From: Alphaproteobacteria bacterium
Lineage (GTDB): Bacteria; Pseudomonadota; Alphaproteobacteria; Acetobacterales; Acetobacteraceae
DNA: 10,581 nucleotides
Reading direction: 5' to 3'
Assembly (NCBI GenBank): GCA_026225015.1
Contig: JAMFRY010000033.1
Coordinates: 1-10,581 of the forward strand
Shown: positions 1-6,734 of the stretch, piece after piece
How the letters are laid out: every line of letters begins with the position of its first letter
How positions within the stretch are numbered: the stretch's first letter is position 1
Made by a program: the position numbers and the translations under genes
Notes under the pieces: model-generated
Databases searched by the model: none
Told to the model about the DNA's origin: nothing
What the model saw: only the letters and a program-made list of their open reading frames with translations

Positions 1-1173
1 GCCTTTCCCCGTGCCCGCCAGCTCCAGCGTGTCGCTGACCAGGGTGTTGCCGACAACGAGGCCTGAAAAACTGGCCCCCGGCTCGAGCACGAGGAGGCCG
101 GCATCGGCGGCGCCGAACGCCACCGCAGCGCCTGTGTAAGTCGCGACCCCGCCGGTGATGGTTCCCGAATTGATAAGCGTGCCGCCGTTGAGGTATACAC
201 CGGTACCGCCGACTGGGACTGGAACAGGCCCGGCCGCGCCGCCCTTGATGACACCGTGATTGTTGAGGACGTCCCCTTCGAACACTTCAACGCCAGCTCC
301 GCCGAAGTAGTACGTATTTCCACCACCGAGGATTTCGCCATTGTTGGTCAAGGTAGCGTGGTCCGCCAGCAAAACGCCCGTACCACCGCCATTAGAGCCA
401 TGGGCACCGGCGATGGTGCCATTATTCAGGACGGAAGCGGAACTTACATCAACGCCGAAGCCGCCGAAGTAGCCAGAGCCTCCTTCGATCAAGCTGTCAT
501 TGACCAGCGAGCCGCCGGTCAACACCACGCCGGTGGCGCCATAGCCGCCCTCGATCACGCCGTGATTCGTCAGCAGGCCGGCGCCGCTCAAGTATGCACC
601 ATCGCCGCCTGAAGGCGGCGGGCTGGGGAAAAAGGTATAGCCGCCTTGTCCGCCCGCCACTAGGCCGGTATTCGTAACCGTGGCAGCGTTGGCGACGAGC
701 CCGTTGCCGCCATAATCCAGAAAGCCACCGGCGCCGCCTTCCACCGTGCCGGAATTTATCAGCGTGCCGCCGGCAGTAAGATGAATGCCGATGCCGCCGT
801 TCCCCGAGGTCGTGTAAGGGTGTGAGGGTTTACCACTAGCTCCACCGCTGATTACACCGGCATTGGTGATCAGGTCGGCCCTTGCGCAAAGCACGCCATC
901 TCCGCCATTCAGGACCGACGCGGCGGGGGCCCCGGCGCCACCGGAGATATGGCCATCATTCGTCAGCGTCGTGGCAGTGGAAGAGGGCATGAAAACCGCA
1001 ACCACGGCCGTAGAGGCCGGGGCGACATCGCCTGATTTGCCGATGGTCAGGCTCGCTGCATAAGCGCTGCTGCCGAGCGTGACGGTGTTCGTCACCGTGC
1101 CGTTGATGACGCTGATCACCTCCGGGCTGAGCGTGTTGTTTGGCAGGCTCTCTAACGTATTAAAATTGGTCAT
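1..1173 (-). CDS. Beta-helix repeat surface protein (adhesin-like), N-terminal part, runs off the window
   Basis: Reading the minus strand from ATG at 1173 gives 391 codons with no stop up to base 1, so the gene continues outside the window. The start is supported by GGAG six bases upstream. There is no signal peptide; the N-terminus (MTNFNTLESLPNN) is polar. From about residue 68 to 345 the protein is built of ten imperfect units of 22-36 residues, each with a core like T/N-N-x-G-x-I-x-G-G followed by a glycine stretch and a GxGVxL-type strand (cores near residues 72, 104, 140, 168, 203, 225, 250, 277, 305 and 335). Residues 360-391 (VLEPGASFSGLVVGN then DTLELAG) resemble the segment that ends such repeat tracts. 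The pattern fits a right-handed parallel beta-helix like those of autotransporter/adhesin passengers. Lack of a Sec signal suggests type I or other signal-less export. Ligand, C-terminal domain (an anchor or Hint domain is possible) and function cannot be seen. Confidence 0.8.
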   Translation of the reverse strand, partial: MTNFNTLESLPNNTLSPEVISVINGTVTNTVTLGSSAYAASLTIGKSGDVAPASTAVVAVFMPSSTATTLTNDGHISGGAGAPAASVLNGGDGVLCARADLITNAGVISGGASGKPSHPYTTSGNGGIGIHLTAGGTLINSGTVEGGAGGFLDYGGNGLVANAATVTNTGLVAGGQGGYTFFPSPPPSGGDGAYLSGAGLLTNHGVIEGGYGATGVVLTGGSLVNDSLIEGGSGYFGGFGVDVSSASVLNNGTIAGAHGSNGGGTGVLLADHATLTNNGEILGGGNTYYFGGAGVEVFEGDVLNNHGVIKGGAAGPVPVPVGGTGVYLNGGTLINSGTITGGVATYTGAAVAFGAADAGLLVLEPGASFSGLVVGNTLVSDTLELAGTGKG

Positions 1174-1517
1174 TTTTTTCTCCAACGGAATGTCAGGGCA
1201 ATCGCATTTGGAAAATTTGGTTTCCGAACAAAGTCCCGGGAGGAATTCTTGGAATCCTTGATCGCACGGAAACGTCCAGCAACAGCCTCGGGCGGCGCGC
1301 GCTAAAAATAATTTGCTTTAGTGGAAGACTTCCAACTTGCACTTGCGTGACAAGAAAATTCCAGGTGCGAATCCTACGAGCGGAGGTCTTTTTATTTTCC
1401 GGGACCAACGATATGTTGCAATAAGTCTAATGTCAAACGCAAACTTTCCAAAAATGATTCTTACTGGGGAGGTTCCCGGAATGTCGGGTATAAAGCTGCA
1501 GTGATGAAATCTCCATT

Positions 1518-1550
1518 AGCACGTCACCTGACGTGCTGGTTGCGACAACC
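1518..1550. promoter_or_regulatory. Two back-to-back inverted repeats, candidate operator or RNA structure
   Basis: AGCACGTCA (1518-1526) and TGACGTGCT (1529-1537) are perfect 9-bp arms separated by 2 bp. Immediately after comes GGTTG (1538-1542), CGA, CAACC (1546-1550), a second perfect 5-bp dyad with a 3-nt loop. A 20-bp palindrome with a 2-bp centre is the usual geometry of a dimeric repressor or LuxR/TetR-like operator. It lies about 345 bp upstream of the adhesin start and 213 bp upstream of the alkD-like start, so which gene it would control is unknown. Function is inferred only from symmetry. Confidence 0.35.
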
Positions 1551-1619
1551 GAAGCATTCTTGCCGGAGTATATCTCAACCTTTACGTGTGTCTGATGCGC
1601 CGGCAATATTCGCAGTTGC

Positions 1620-1654
1620 GTAGGGCGGGAAAGCGCTGCGCTTTCCCGCCCTAC
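1620..1654. repeat. REP-like perfect hairpin
   Basis: GTAGGGCGGGAAAGCG (1620-1635) is followed by a 3-nt loop CTG and the exact reverse complement CGCTTTCCCGCCCTAC (1639-1654): 16 bp, no mismatch. The form, GTAGGGCGG at the outside with a GCGCAGCGC-like apex, is that of the mobile repetitive extragenic palindromes scattered in many proteobacterial genomes. No T-tract follows on either strand (plus side: AATCGTCTTG), so a classical intrinsic terminator is less likely. It sits 95 bp before the alkD-like start and marks the upstream limit of that gene. Confidence 0.65.
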
Positions 1655-1749
1655 AATCGTCTTGAATGACCGTAACGGCTTCGGCATCATGTGAGAATGG
1701 AATTTCACACAGCTGTCGCATTCGTTACGCGTTCCGTAGCCCCAGCGTA

Positions 1750-2433
1750 GTGACGCTGCTGGGTCAGTCGGTCCGCGCGGGCCTCGCGACGTTGGCCGAT
1801 CCTTCCAAAGCGGGGTCGATGCAGGCCTATATGAAGTCGGACATACCCTATCTCGGCGTCTCGGCCGTGCCGTTGCAACAAATGTGCAAGAAGCTGTTCG
1901 CCGGTCTGCGTTACCAGAGTGCCGATGCGTGGCGGGACGATGTTCTGATGCTGTGGCGGGGCGCGCATTTCCGCGAGGAGCGTTACGCTGCCATCGCGCT
2001 GACCGGCCTGCGCGCGGTGCGAGCGTTTCAACGGGCTGAAGCGCTCGCCTTGTATGAGGAGATCGTTACCTCGGGCGCCTGGTGGGACTATGTCGATCCA
2101 ATCGCCACGCAGCGCCTATGGGAGCTGCTTTGCAACGATCCGGCGCCGGTCAAACAAATGATGCGGCAATGGAGCACCGATGATAATATGTGGAAGCGAC
2201 GTTGCGCCATCATCTGCCAGAACAAGGCCAAGCAGGCGACCGATCTCGATCTGCTTTATGACTGTATCGCGCCCTCCATCGAGTCGAAGGCGTTTTTTCT
2301 CCGCAAGGGCATTGGCTGGGCGCTGCGGGAATATGCCTGGACCGATCCTGATGAGGTACGGCGTTATGTCAGCGCACATGCGCACCGCTTGAGCGGTCTT
2401 AGCCGGCGTGAGGCGCTTAAAAATATTTCGTAA
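1750..2433 (+). CDS. DNA alkylation repair protein, AlkD-like (HEAT-like repeat DNA glycosylase)
   Basis: AlkD family glycosylases remove positively charged alkylated purines such as 3-methyl- and 7-methylguanine-type lesions, using a HEAT-like helical solenoid and no base flipping. From GTG at 1750 the product is 227 aa, close to the family length. Visible motifs are VRAGLATLADPSKA near the N-terminus, W111-W112-D113-Y-V-D116, W149-K-R150/R151 region (MWKRRCAI) and FFLRKGIGWALREYA with W190. By alignment from memory, W112, D116, R151 and W190 match Bacillus cereus AlkD W109, D113, R148 and W187 with a constant offset of three, so the active site looks intact. The start is uncertain: ATG at 1666 is in frame but would add 28 residues of unfamiliar, Cys/Ser-rich sequence directly behind the REP-like hairpin, and neither start has a good Shine-Dalgarno. 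The C-terminal LSGLSRREAL is typical and the gene ends normally at TAA 2431-2433. It is probably transcribed alone. Confidence 0.88.
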   Translation: MTLLGQSVRAGLATLADPSKAGSMQAYMKSDIPYLGVSAVPLQQMCKKLFAGLRYQSADAWRDDVLMLWRGAHFREERYAAIALTGLRAVRAFQRAEALALYEEIVTSGAWWDYVDPIATQRLWELLCNDPAPVKQMMRQWSTDDNMWKRRCAIICQNKAKQATDLDLLYDCIAPSIESKAFFLRKGIGWALREYAWTDPDEVRRYVSAHAHRLSGLSRREALKNIS

Positions 2434-2795
2434 GCACATAAGGCGTATGTTGACGCAAGTGCTGCCCTGCCCAATCGGCACGAATATCCCGCTGCGTTAA
2501 CTATTTGATAACCCATGCGCCCCATAACGCCGGCAGCGCTGACCCGGTCCATGCCGTCCGAGGGCCAGCACCAAAATGACGCAAGCCGGCCCGGATTCGC
2601 GAAATATCGCGACTGCTCCGGGAGGCGCGCACGACCCGGCAAAACCCTGGGAAATCAGCAAGAAGAATCAAAGGGGCCAATAGTGCACATTCAGCCATCA
2701 ACGGAGCAGGCGAGCCTACCCGCAATGCTTTCACAATCATCGTCACTCAAAGCCGGCCTAGGCCGCGCCGCCATACAAACCGGGAGGCAAGCGCA
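2434..2795. other. Intergenic leader upstream of the 740-aa surface protein gene
   Basis: This 362-nt gap separates two plus-strand genes. It holds a short symmetric element, TCGCGA (2597-2602), AATA, TCGCGA (2607-2612), which could form a 6-bp hairpin, and the Shine-Dalgarno GGGAGG at 2782-2787, eight bases before ATG 2796. A 94-codon open frame (2515-2799) overlaps the next start as ATGA, but I see no motif or ribosome site for it and do not call it a gene. No terminator with a T-tract follows the alkD-like gene, and no clear -35/-10 pair was found. Confidence 0.5.
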
Positions 2796-5018
2796 ATGAC
2801 CATCAAACCGGAAATCGGCTCGGTCGTCGCGACCTCGAATCAACAAGTCAGCCTATCCTCGTTGTTCTCAGTCACGCCAGCGACGAGCAATCCGACCTAC
2901 TTGATCGTCAGTGGCCTGGATCGTAACGAATACACCGCCGGCTATAAAACCTCCGCCATGGGCTCAATCTCGGGCAATGGTGCTACAGAAAAATTCGGCT
3001 CTGCCGGCGGCGATGCGTATTCCGTGGGCGTCGTCTTCACCTACCAGGCATCCACCGGCCAATATTACAATTCCACCTATGGCTATTTCAACCAGGTGAA
3101 GTTTACCGCCTCGTCGAACACCAACGACAATGTCAGCCTGTCGGTCTACGGCACCAGCAATCTTAGCCTGGCCAACGGATACGCCACCAACCCGTATGTA
3201 CTCGTCGAGAATCCAACCTATTTCAACTATCTGGGCAGCGTCAGCGTTGTCACGCAGCCCGCTGCTGCCAGTTCGGTCCCGATCCAGGCGACACCGGATT
3301 CCATCATCGCCGCCGCCCAGACATTTGTGGGCAAGGCCTGGAATATGGATGGCTGCTGGGTTCTGGCCTCCAACATCTCAGCCGAGGCCGGCGCCTCGCT
3401 GCCGGCTTCCAGCACCCTGGCCGGCGTAACCGGCGTGGCCAGCGGGGAATGGATCGTCGCCTATAACGGATTGTCGAGCCCCAACGCCAATTGGGAGCAG
3501 AATGTCACCGCCGGCGAAATCGTGGGCTTTGTCACCACCGCCGGCGGCGGCCATATCACTACCGTCGTATCCGGCTCCGGCGCTTCGGCGAAGCTGATCG
3601 ACAACATCACCTACGTTAACGGCAATGGCAGTATCGCCAACGCCGCCAATGACGGCTCCGCCAACGACATCATCGTTGCGGCCCCGCACGCGGCGACGCA
3701 GGAATTCAACGGCGTGAATCCCTCGCAAGTGGTGGTCTACGAGCTGGATACGCCAACGGTCAGCGACCTCGTGGCCTCGCTGAGCCTGGCCGAGCGGACA
3801 ACCAAGTCCCTCGCCTCGCTGTTTGCCGTCAGCAACCCGGTGGCCTCGCAGGCGATCACCGAGTGGCAGGTCTACGACACCAGCACCGCCGATACGATTA
3901 CGATCGGCGGCATTGCCCAATCGGCCGATCATTCGGCCGCGAATGCGGCAACGGTCTCCTCGCTATCGGCCGTCGCGGTGCTGGCAGGCACAACCGCCGG
4001 CGCCGACACGATCGAGTTGCGCGCCTATAACGGGTCCTATTGGGGCGACTGGCAAAGCTTGGCAGTAACGGTGACCGCCCCGCTGGCAGCCCCAACCATT
4101 ACCGGCCAGACCGCCAACCAAATCTGGACGCAAGGCCAGAAGGTCAGCCTTGCGCTGCCGGCGAGCACCTTCACGGACCCACAAGCCCAGGCCCTGACCT
4201 ATAAGGCCAGCCTATCCAGCGGCGCGGCGCTCCCCGCCTGGCTCAGCTTCAACGCCGCGACCAGGACCTTTTCCGGCACCGTGCCCGCCGGGATGGAAAG
4301 CCTTACCTTGAAGGTCACCGCCACCGACAGCAGCGGTTTATCCGGCAGCGAGACATTCGGCGTCACGGTTTCGGCAGCCGCGCCCAGCGTCACCAGCCAG
4401 ATCGCCAATCAAAGCTGGACGCAAGGCCAGAAGGTTAGTCTAGCACTGCCGGCAAACAGCTTCACGGACCCGCAAGGCGAGAAGCTGACCTATAAAGCCA
4501 GCCAATCCAGCGGTGCGGCGCTGCCCTCCTGGCTCAGCTTCAACGCCACAACCGACAGCTTTTCCGGCACCGTTCCCACCGGCGCGGAGAGCCTCACACT
4601 CAAGGTCACCGCCACCGACACCGCCGGCTTGTCCGCCAGCGAAATTTTTGGCGTCACGGTTCCTGCCGTCGCGATCGCTGCCAAAGCAAGCAGCGTATCT
4701 TCCCCCAACAATGCCGTCGCGATCTCTGCTACCCATGGGTTGAGCTATCCGGCGGGCGGCAACACGATGCAATTTCTCTCCGCATCCGGGGGTAATGCCG
4801 TCGCCTCACGGACCGCCGGGGTTCCACTCGACCTGGCTGCATTTGCTGGCGGCTCCGGATCGTTTCCGAAAACGCCATACAAAGCGAGCAACGCCGGAAT
4901 CTTGGCCGATTTGCCCCGAAATTACGGCGGCAGCCTGGCCTCGGTACTGGAGCAGTTGACCGGTAAAGTAACCAGTTTGCCGGCGCTCACCGGCCACAGC
5001 GCGCTGATCTTTGCCTGA
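2796..5018 (+). CDS. Large probable surface/secreted protein with a papain-fold (CHAP/NlpC-like) domain and two Ig/cadherin-like repeats
   Basis: The product is 740 aa, with a GGGAGG ribosome site eight bases before ATG. There is no signal peptide or membrane segment, and the sequence is rich in Ser, Thr, Ala, Gly and Asn, as in type I-secreted proteins. Residues 20-125 are an SLFSVTP-type beta segment. Residues about 166-318 look like a cysteine hydrolase domain: Cys187 within DGCWVLASNISAEAG, His253 in GGGHITTVVSG and Asp269/Asn270 in LIDNITYVNG form the likely Cys-His-Asn/Asp set, so peptidoglycan amidase or endopeptidase activity is possible but unproven. Residues 340-428 repeat the SLFAVSNP theme and end in RAYNGSYWGDWQ, as in RTX-like adhesin modules. 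Residues 433-529 and 530-626 are two homologous Ig/dystroglycan-type cadherin-like units (QIANQSWTQGQKVSLALP, LPSWLSFNA, FSGTVP, LTLKVTATD). The C-terminal 110 residues are unrecognised and end in HSALIFA. No transporter gene is in the window. Confidence 0.8.
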   Translation: MTIKPEIGSVVATSNQQVSLSSLFSVTPATSNPTYLIVSGLDRNEYTAGYKTSAMGSISGNGATEKFGSAGGDAYSVGVVFTYQASTGQYYNSTYGYFNQVKFTASSNTNDNVSLSVYGTSNLSLANGYATNPYVLVENPTYFNYLGSVSVVTQPAAASSVPIQATPDSIIAAAQTFVGKAWNMDGCWVLASNISAEAGASLPASSTLAGVTGVASGEWIVAYNGLSSPNANWEQNVTAGEIVGFVTTAGGGHITTVVSGSGASAKLIDNITYVNGNGSIANAANDGSANDIIVAAPHAATQEFNGVNPSQVVVYELDTPTVSDLVASLSLAERTTKSLASLFAVSNPVASQAITEWQVYDTSTADTITIGGIAQSADHSAANAATVSSLSAVAVLAGTTAGADTIELRAYNGSYWGDWQSLAVTVTAPLAAPTITGQTANQIWTQGQKVSLALPASTFTDPQAQALTYKASLSSGAALPAWLSFNAATRTFSGTVPAGMESLTLKVTATDSSGLSGSETFGVTVSAAAPSVTSQIANQSWTQGQKVSLALPANSFTDPQGEKLTYKASQSSGAALPSWLSFNATTDSFSGTVPTGAESLTLKVTATDTAGLSASEIFGVTVPAVAIAAKASSVSSPNNAVAISATHGLSYPAGGNTMQFLSASGGNAVASRTAGVPLDLAAFAGGSGSFPKTPYKASNAGILADLPRNYGGSLASVLEQLTGKVTSLPALTGHSALIFA
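4092..4673 (+). repeat. Tandem 291-bp coding repeat (two Ig-like modules)
   Basis: The two copies, 4092-4382 and 4383-4673, encode 97-residue units that are nearly colinear. DNA identity is high in patches, for example GACGCAAGGCCAGAAGGT and GCTTCACGGACCC-type segments, with mostly synonymous differences elsewhere. It is an internal duplication within the 740-aa protein gene. Such repeats can change in copy number by recombination, although two diverged copies suggest it is now fairly stable. Confidence 0.75.
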
Positions 5019-5046
5019 ACGACCGCCGCTCTTTCTGTGCAAGCTT

Positions 5047-5066
5047 GGTGGCCGGCTCAGGTCACC
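5047..5066. terminator. Weak hairpin between convergent genes, possible terminator
   Basis: GGTGGCC (5047-5053) and GGTCACC (5060-5066) can pair over seven positions, with one G-T wobble, around a 6-nt loop. It lies in the 56-nt gap between the stop of the 740-aa protein gene (5018) and the stop of the small secreted peptide gene (5075), where a bidirectional terminator would be expected. No T-tract follows on either strand, so the call is weak. Confidence 0.25.
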
Positions 5067-5074
5067 CAGCGTGT

Positions 5075-5257
5075 TCAGCGGCCTGCTTCTGCTTCCCAGC
5101 CTGAATTATTGGTCGTTGAACTCTGTGACGTGGCCTGCTGTCCGTGGCTCGTCACGGGAATACAGCTACCCGAACTTGGCTGCTGCGCCTGCACGGCAAA
5201 CGGCGCCATCCCGGCAAGCAAAGCGAGGGCGGGCAGTACGCGAATGAATTTTGTCAT
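5075..5257 (-). CDS. Small Sec-exported peptide, 60 aa, unknown function
   Basis: The frame encodes MTKFIRVLPALALLAGMA followed by PFAVQA and QQPSSGS, a textbook signal peptide: K3/R6 positive n-region, hydrophobic core of about 12 residues and an A-x-A type site near residue 24 (VQA|QQ). The mature peptide would be about 36 residues, Ser/Gln/Thr-rich with one cysteine (C32) and no known motif. A strong Shine-Dalgarno AAAGGAG (plus-strand 5266-5272) stands eight bases before the ATG, which with the signal peptide makes this a credible gene in spite of its size. The lone cysteine lies eight residues after the predicted cut, not at +1, so it is not a lipoprotein. It is convergent with the 740-aa protein gene and 261 nt downstream of the Rieske gene on the same strand; the gap suggests its own promoter. 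I do not recognise a family. Confidence 0.65.
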   Translation of the reverse strand: MTKFIRVLPALALLAGMAPFAVQAQQPSSGSCIPVTSHGQQATSQSSTTNNSGWEAEAGR

Positions 5258-5265
5258 TGTTTTAA

Positions 5266-5272
5266 CTCCTTT
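5266..5272 (-). promoter_or_regulatory. Strong Shine-Dalgarno of the small secreted peptide gene
   Basis: On the minus strand the sequence reads AAAGGAG, then an 8-nt AT-rich spacer, then ATG at 5257. It is the best ribosome site in this window and the main reason, with the signal peptide, for calling the 60-codon gene and its start. Confidence 0.7.
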
Positions 5273-5518
5273 GACTGGCGTGTTTCATTTAGCCGCTGCT
5301 GCATTTGGTCATCCCCGCTCGCCGGTTAACCTCTGAATCCACATGGCTGTCAGTACCGCAACCGCTTGCATGGCTGTTTCCGAACATGATTATTTTTTGC
5401 TGAACTTAGGATGCCCGTTGCCGAGCGGCGCAGAGAATCACGCCACCGCTGCTTGCCGGTCTCCCGGCATACGAGCGACGATTAAAAAGGACGAGTCATC
5501 CACTATGCAGGTTGGTAC

Positions 5519-6592
5519 TCAAGCCGCGAAAATCGGGCTGAACCCCAAGGCGCGCAGTCCCCTGCGATAAGCGATCGAGCTGCGATCGGCTGGGATATGC
5601 GCCTCCAGCGTCGGGTCCAGCGGCAGATATTCGGGCTTTTGGGCTTCGACGACGAAGCGGTCTTCTTCGAACACACGGCGGTTGAAGTCGTGCACCGCCT
5701 CGATCGGAATATGTTTGTCGAAATTGCGCACGATCGGGCAGAACAGCCTGGTCAACCGGGAGGTCATCGGCGAGGCGCAGTTCATCACCACCAGAAGGCC
5801 ATAATTGGGGAAATGCACGGTGATTGAGGCGGTGAAGGGCAGATGCACTTCGAAATGCCGCAACCAGATGAACCCCTCCGGCGCGTTCGATGCCACGCCG
5901 ATCGGGTAATTCGCAACCGTGCTGCGGTAATCGACGGAAAAACCAACCGCATTGGTCACGGGGCTGTAGCTTGGCACGGCGGTATTGGCGGGGTCGCCGA
6001 AGGTGCCAAGATGCACGAAGCCGAAATGCGCGACATCGATAAACCCTTCAAGCTGGCGTCCGGCGAAACCGCCAATATCGATGCTGGGGCAGTTGATCTG
6101 CTGAAAATCCGGCGCCTCCCAACGCGGCATATCCGGAATCTCGTGCAGCGGCGAGGGCTCCGCTGGAGGACGCAGCCGGGTCCAGACCAGGCCGTATTTC
6201 AGCGTGGCAGGGTAGGTTTTCAGGTGCAGCCGGTCGGGGATGCGCATATCCGGGCTGGCGGGAACCTGGTCGCAACGCCCGCCGGCGCCGAAACGCAACC
6301 CATGATAGATGCAGCGTATGCCGTCTCCGTCCCGCTCGCCCATGCTGAGGGGCACCCCGCGATGCGGACAAAGATCAGCGGCGACCACGATCTCCTCGCC
6401 GCTGCGATATACGACCAGCTTCTCATCGAGCAGCACGGCGCCTAGCGGGCCTTTTTCCAAATCTGCCGCGATGGCGACCGGAAACCAGAACTGGCTGAGC
6501 AGGCGCCAGTCCGCCGGCTCGAAGCTGCAATGACGCGGCAGGTCGGAGGCGCTCTGCACAGAGGCGCTATGCAAGGCGGGCGGCTGACTCAT
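5519..6592 (-). CDS. Rieske [2Fe-2S] non-heme iron oxygenase, alpha/oxygenase subunit
   Basis: This is the oxygenase component of a Rieske-type ring-hydroxylating or O-/N-demethylating system, which uses electrons from a separate reductase to oxidise its substrate. The product is 357 aa from ATG at 6592, chosen because AGAGGTG lies six bases upstream; an in-frame start at 6661 would add 23 residues without support. The Rieske cluster ligands are C75-P-H77 (CPHRGVPL) and C94-I-Y-H97, in the canonical CxH...CxxH form with a 16-residue gap. The mononuclear iron site is seen in FIDVAHFGFVH: D186, H189 and H194, with D311 (EEDRFVVEAQKP) as the likely third ligand. About 350 aa with a single chain resembles the VanA/aromatic ring-hydroxylating oxygenase alpha group. 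No ferredoxin or reductase partner is nearby, so the substrate cannot be inferred. It is divergent from the Ser/Thr-rich gene and probably monocistronic. Confidence 0.92.
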   Translation of the reverse strand: MSQPPALHSASVQSASDLPRHCSFEPADWRLLSQFWFPVAIAADLEKGPLGAVLLDEKLVVYRSGEEIVVAADLCPHRGVPLSMGERDGDGIRCIYHGLRFGAGGRCDQVPASPDMRIPDRLHLKTYPATLKYGLVWTRLRPPAEPSPLHEIPDMPRWEAPDFQQINCPSIDIGGFAGRQLEGFIDVAHFGFVHLGTFGDPANTAVPSYSPVTNAVGFSVDYRSTVANYPIGVASNAPEGFIWLRHFEVHLPFTASITVHFPNYGLLVVMNCASPMTSRLTRLFCPIVRNFDKHIPIEAVHDFNRRVFEEDRFVVEAQKPEYLPLDPTLEAHIPADRSSIAYRRGLRALGFSPIFAA

Positions 6593-6734
6593 GTGGTTCA
6601 CCTCTGATGAATTCAAATAGAGTTTCACTTGGGCAGCCGGCAATTGTCCAGCATTGCGCACCGTGCGGATAAAAATAAACCAGCCGTAAAGAATTTTTGT
6701 TCAACAATTAGTGGTCTTAATCGGAGAGAACATT
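6593..6734. promoter_or_regulatory. Divergent promoter region between the Rieske gene and the Ser/Thr-rich gene
   Basis: This 142-nt AT-rich gap must carry both promoters. TTGTT (6697-6701), C, AACAA (6703-6707) is an 11-bp dyad 28 bases before the plus-strand start and may be an operator or part of a promoter. The plus-strand ribosome site GGAGAG is at 6723-6728 and the minus-strand site AGAGGTG is at 6599-6605. No confident -35/-10 boxes were assigned. Confidence 0.4.

Larger units (their letters stand above)
1174..1749. other. Gene-poor intergenic region between adhesin and alkD-like gene
   Basis: This 576-nt gap lies between two divergently oriented genes and must hold the promoters of both. 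It appears less GC-rich than its flanks. I see no convincing gene: the open frames on the minus strand (1193-1408 and 1433-1708) have no recognisable motif and no Shine-Dalgarno. It contains two adjacent short dyads (1518-1550), a perfect hairpin repeat (1620-1654) and a small dyad TGGAAG-n-CTTCCA at 1322-1334. No confident -35/-10 pair was found. Confidence 0.55.

Noticed and set aside
256..612. 118-codon plus-strand open frame
   Set aside because: It is antisense to the glycine-rich repeats of the adhesin-like gene; its apparent repeats only mirror that gene.
1361..1380. tRNA T-arm-like string (AGG, a 7-nt loop GTGCGAAT-like, CCT)
   Set aside because: Only 3 bp of stem pair and there is no acceptor stem, anticodon arm or CCA around it, so it is not a tRNA or a convincing att remnant.
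2515..2799. 94-codon plus-strand open frame overlapping the 740-aa protein start as ATGA
   Set aside because: No ribosome site, no recognisable domain, odd composition; the overlap is most likely chance.
5342..5377. Direct repeat CATGGCTGT at 5342-5350 and 5369-5377
   Set aside because: Nine bases, two copies, no symmetry or promoter context; could be chance.
5454..5469. 6-bp hairpin TGCCGG-TCTC-CCGGCA with a GAGA tetraloop on the minus strand, downstream of the Rieske gene
   Set aside because: No T-tract and a short stem; not enough to call a terminator.
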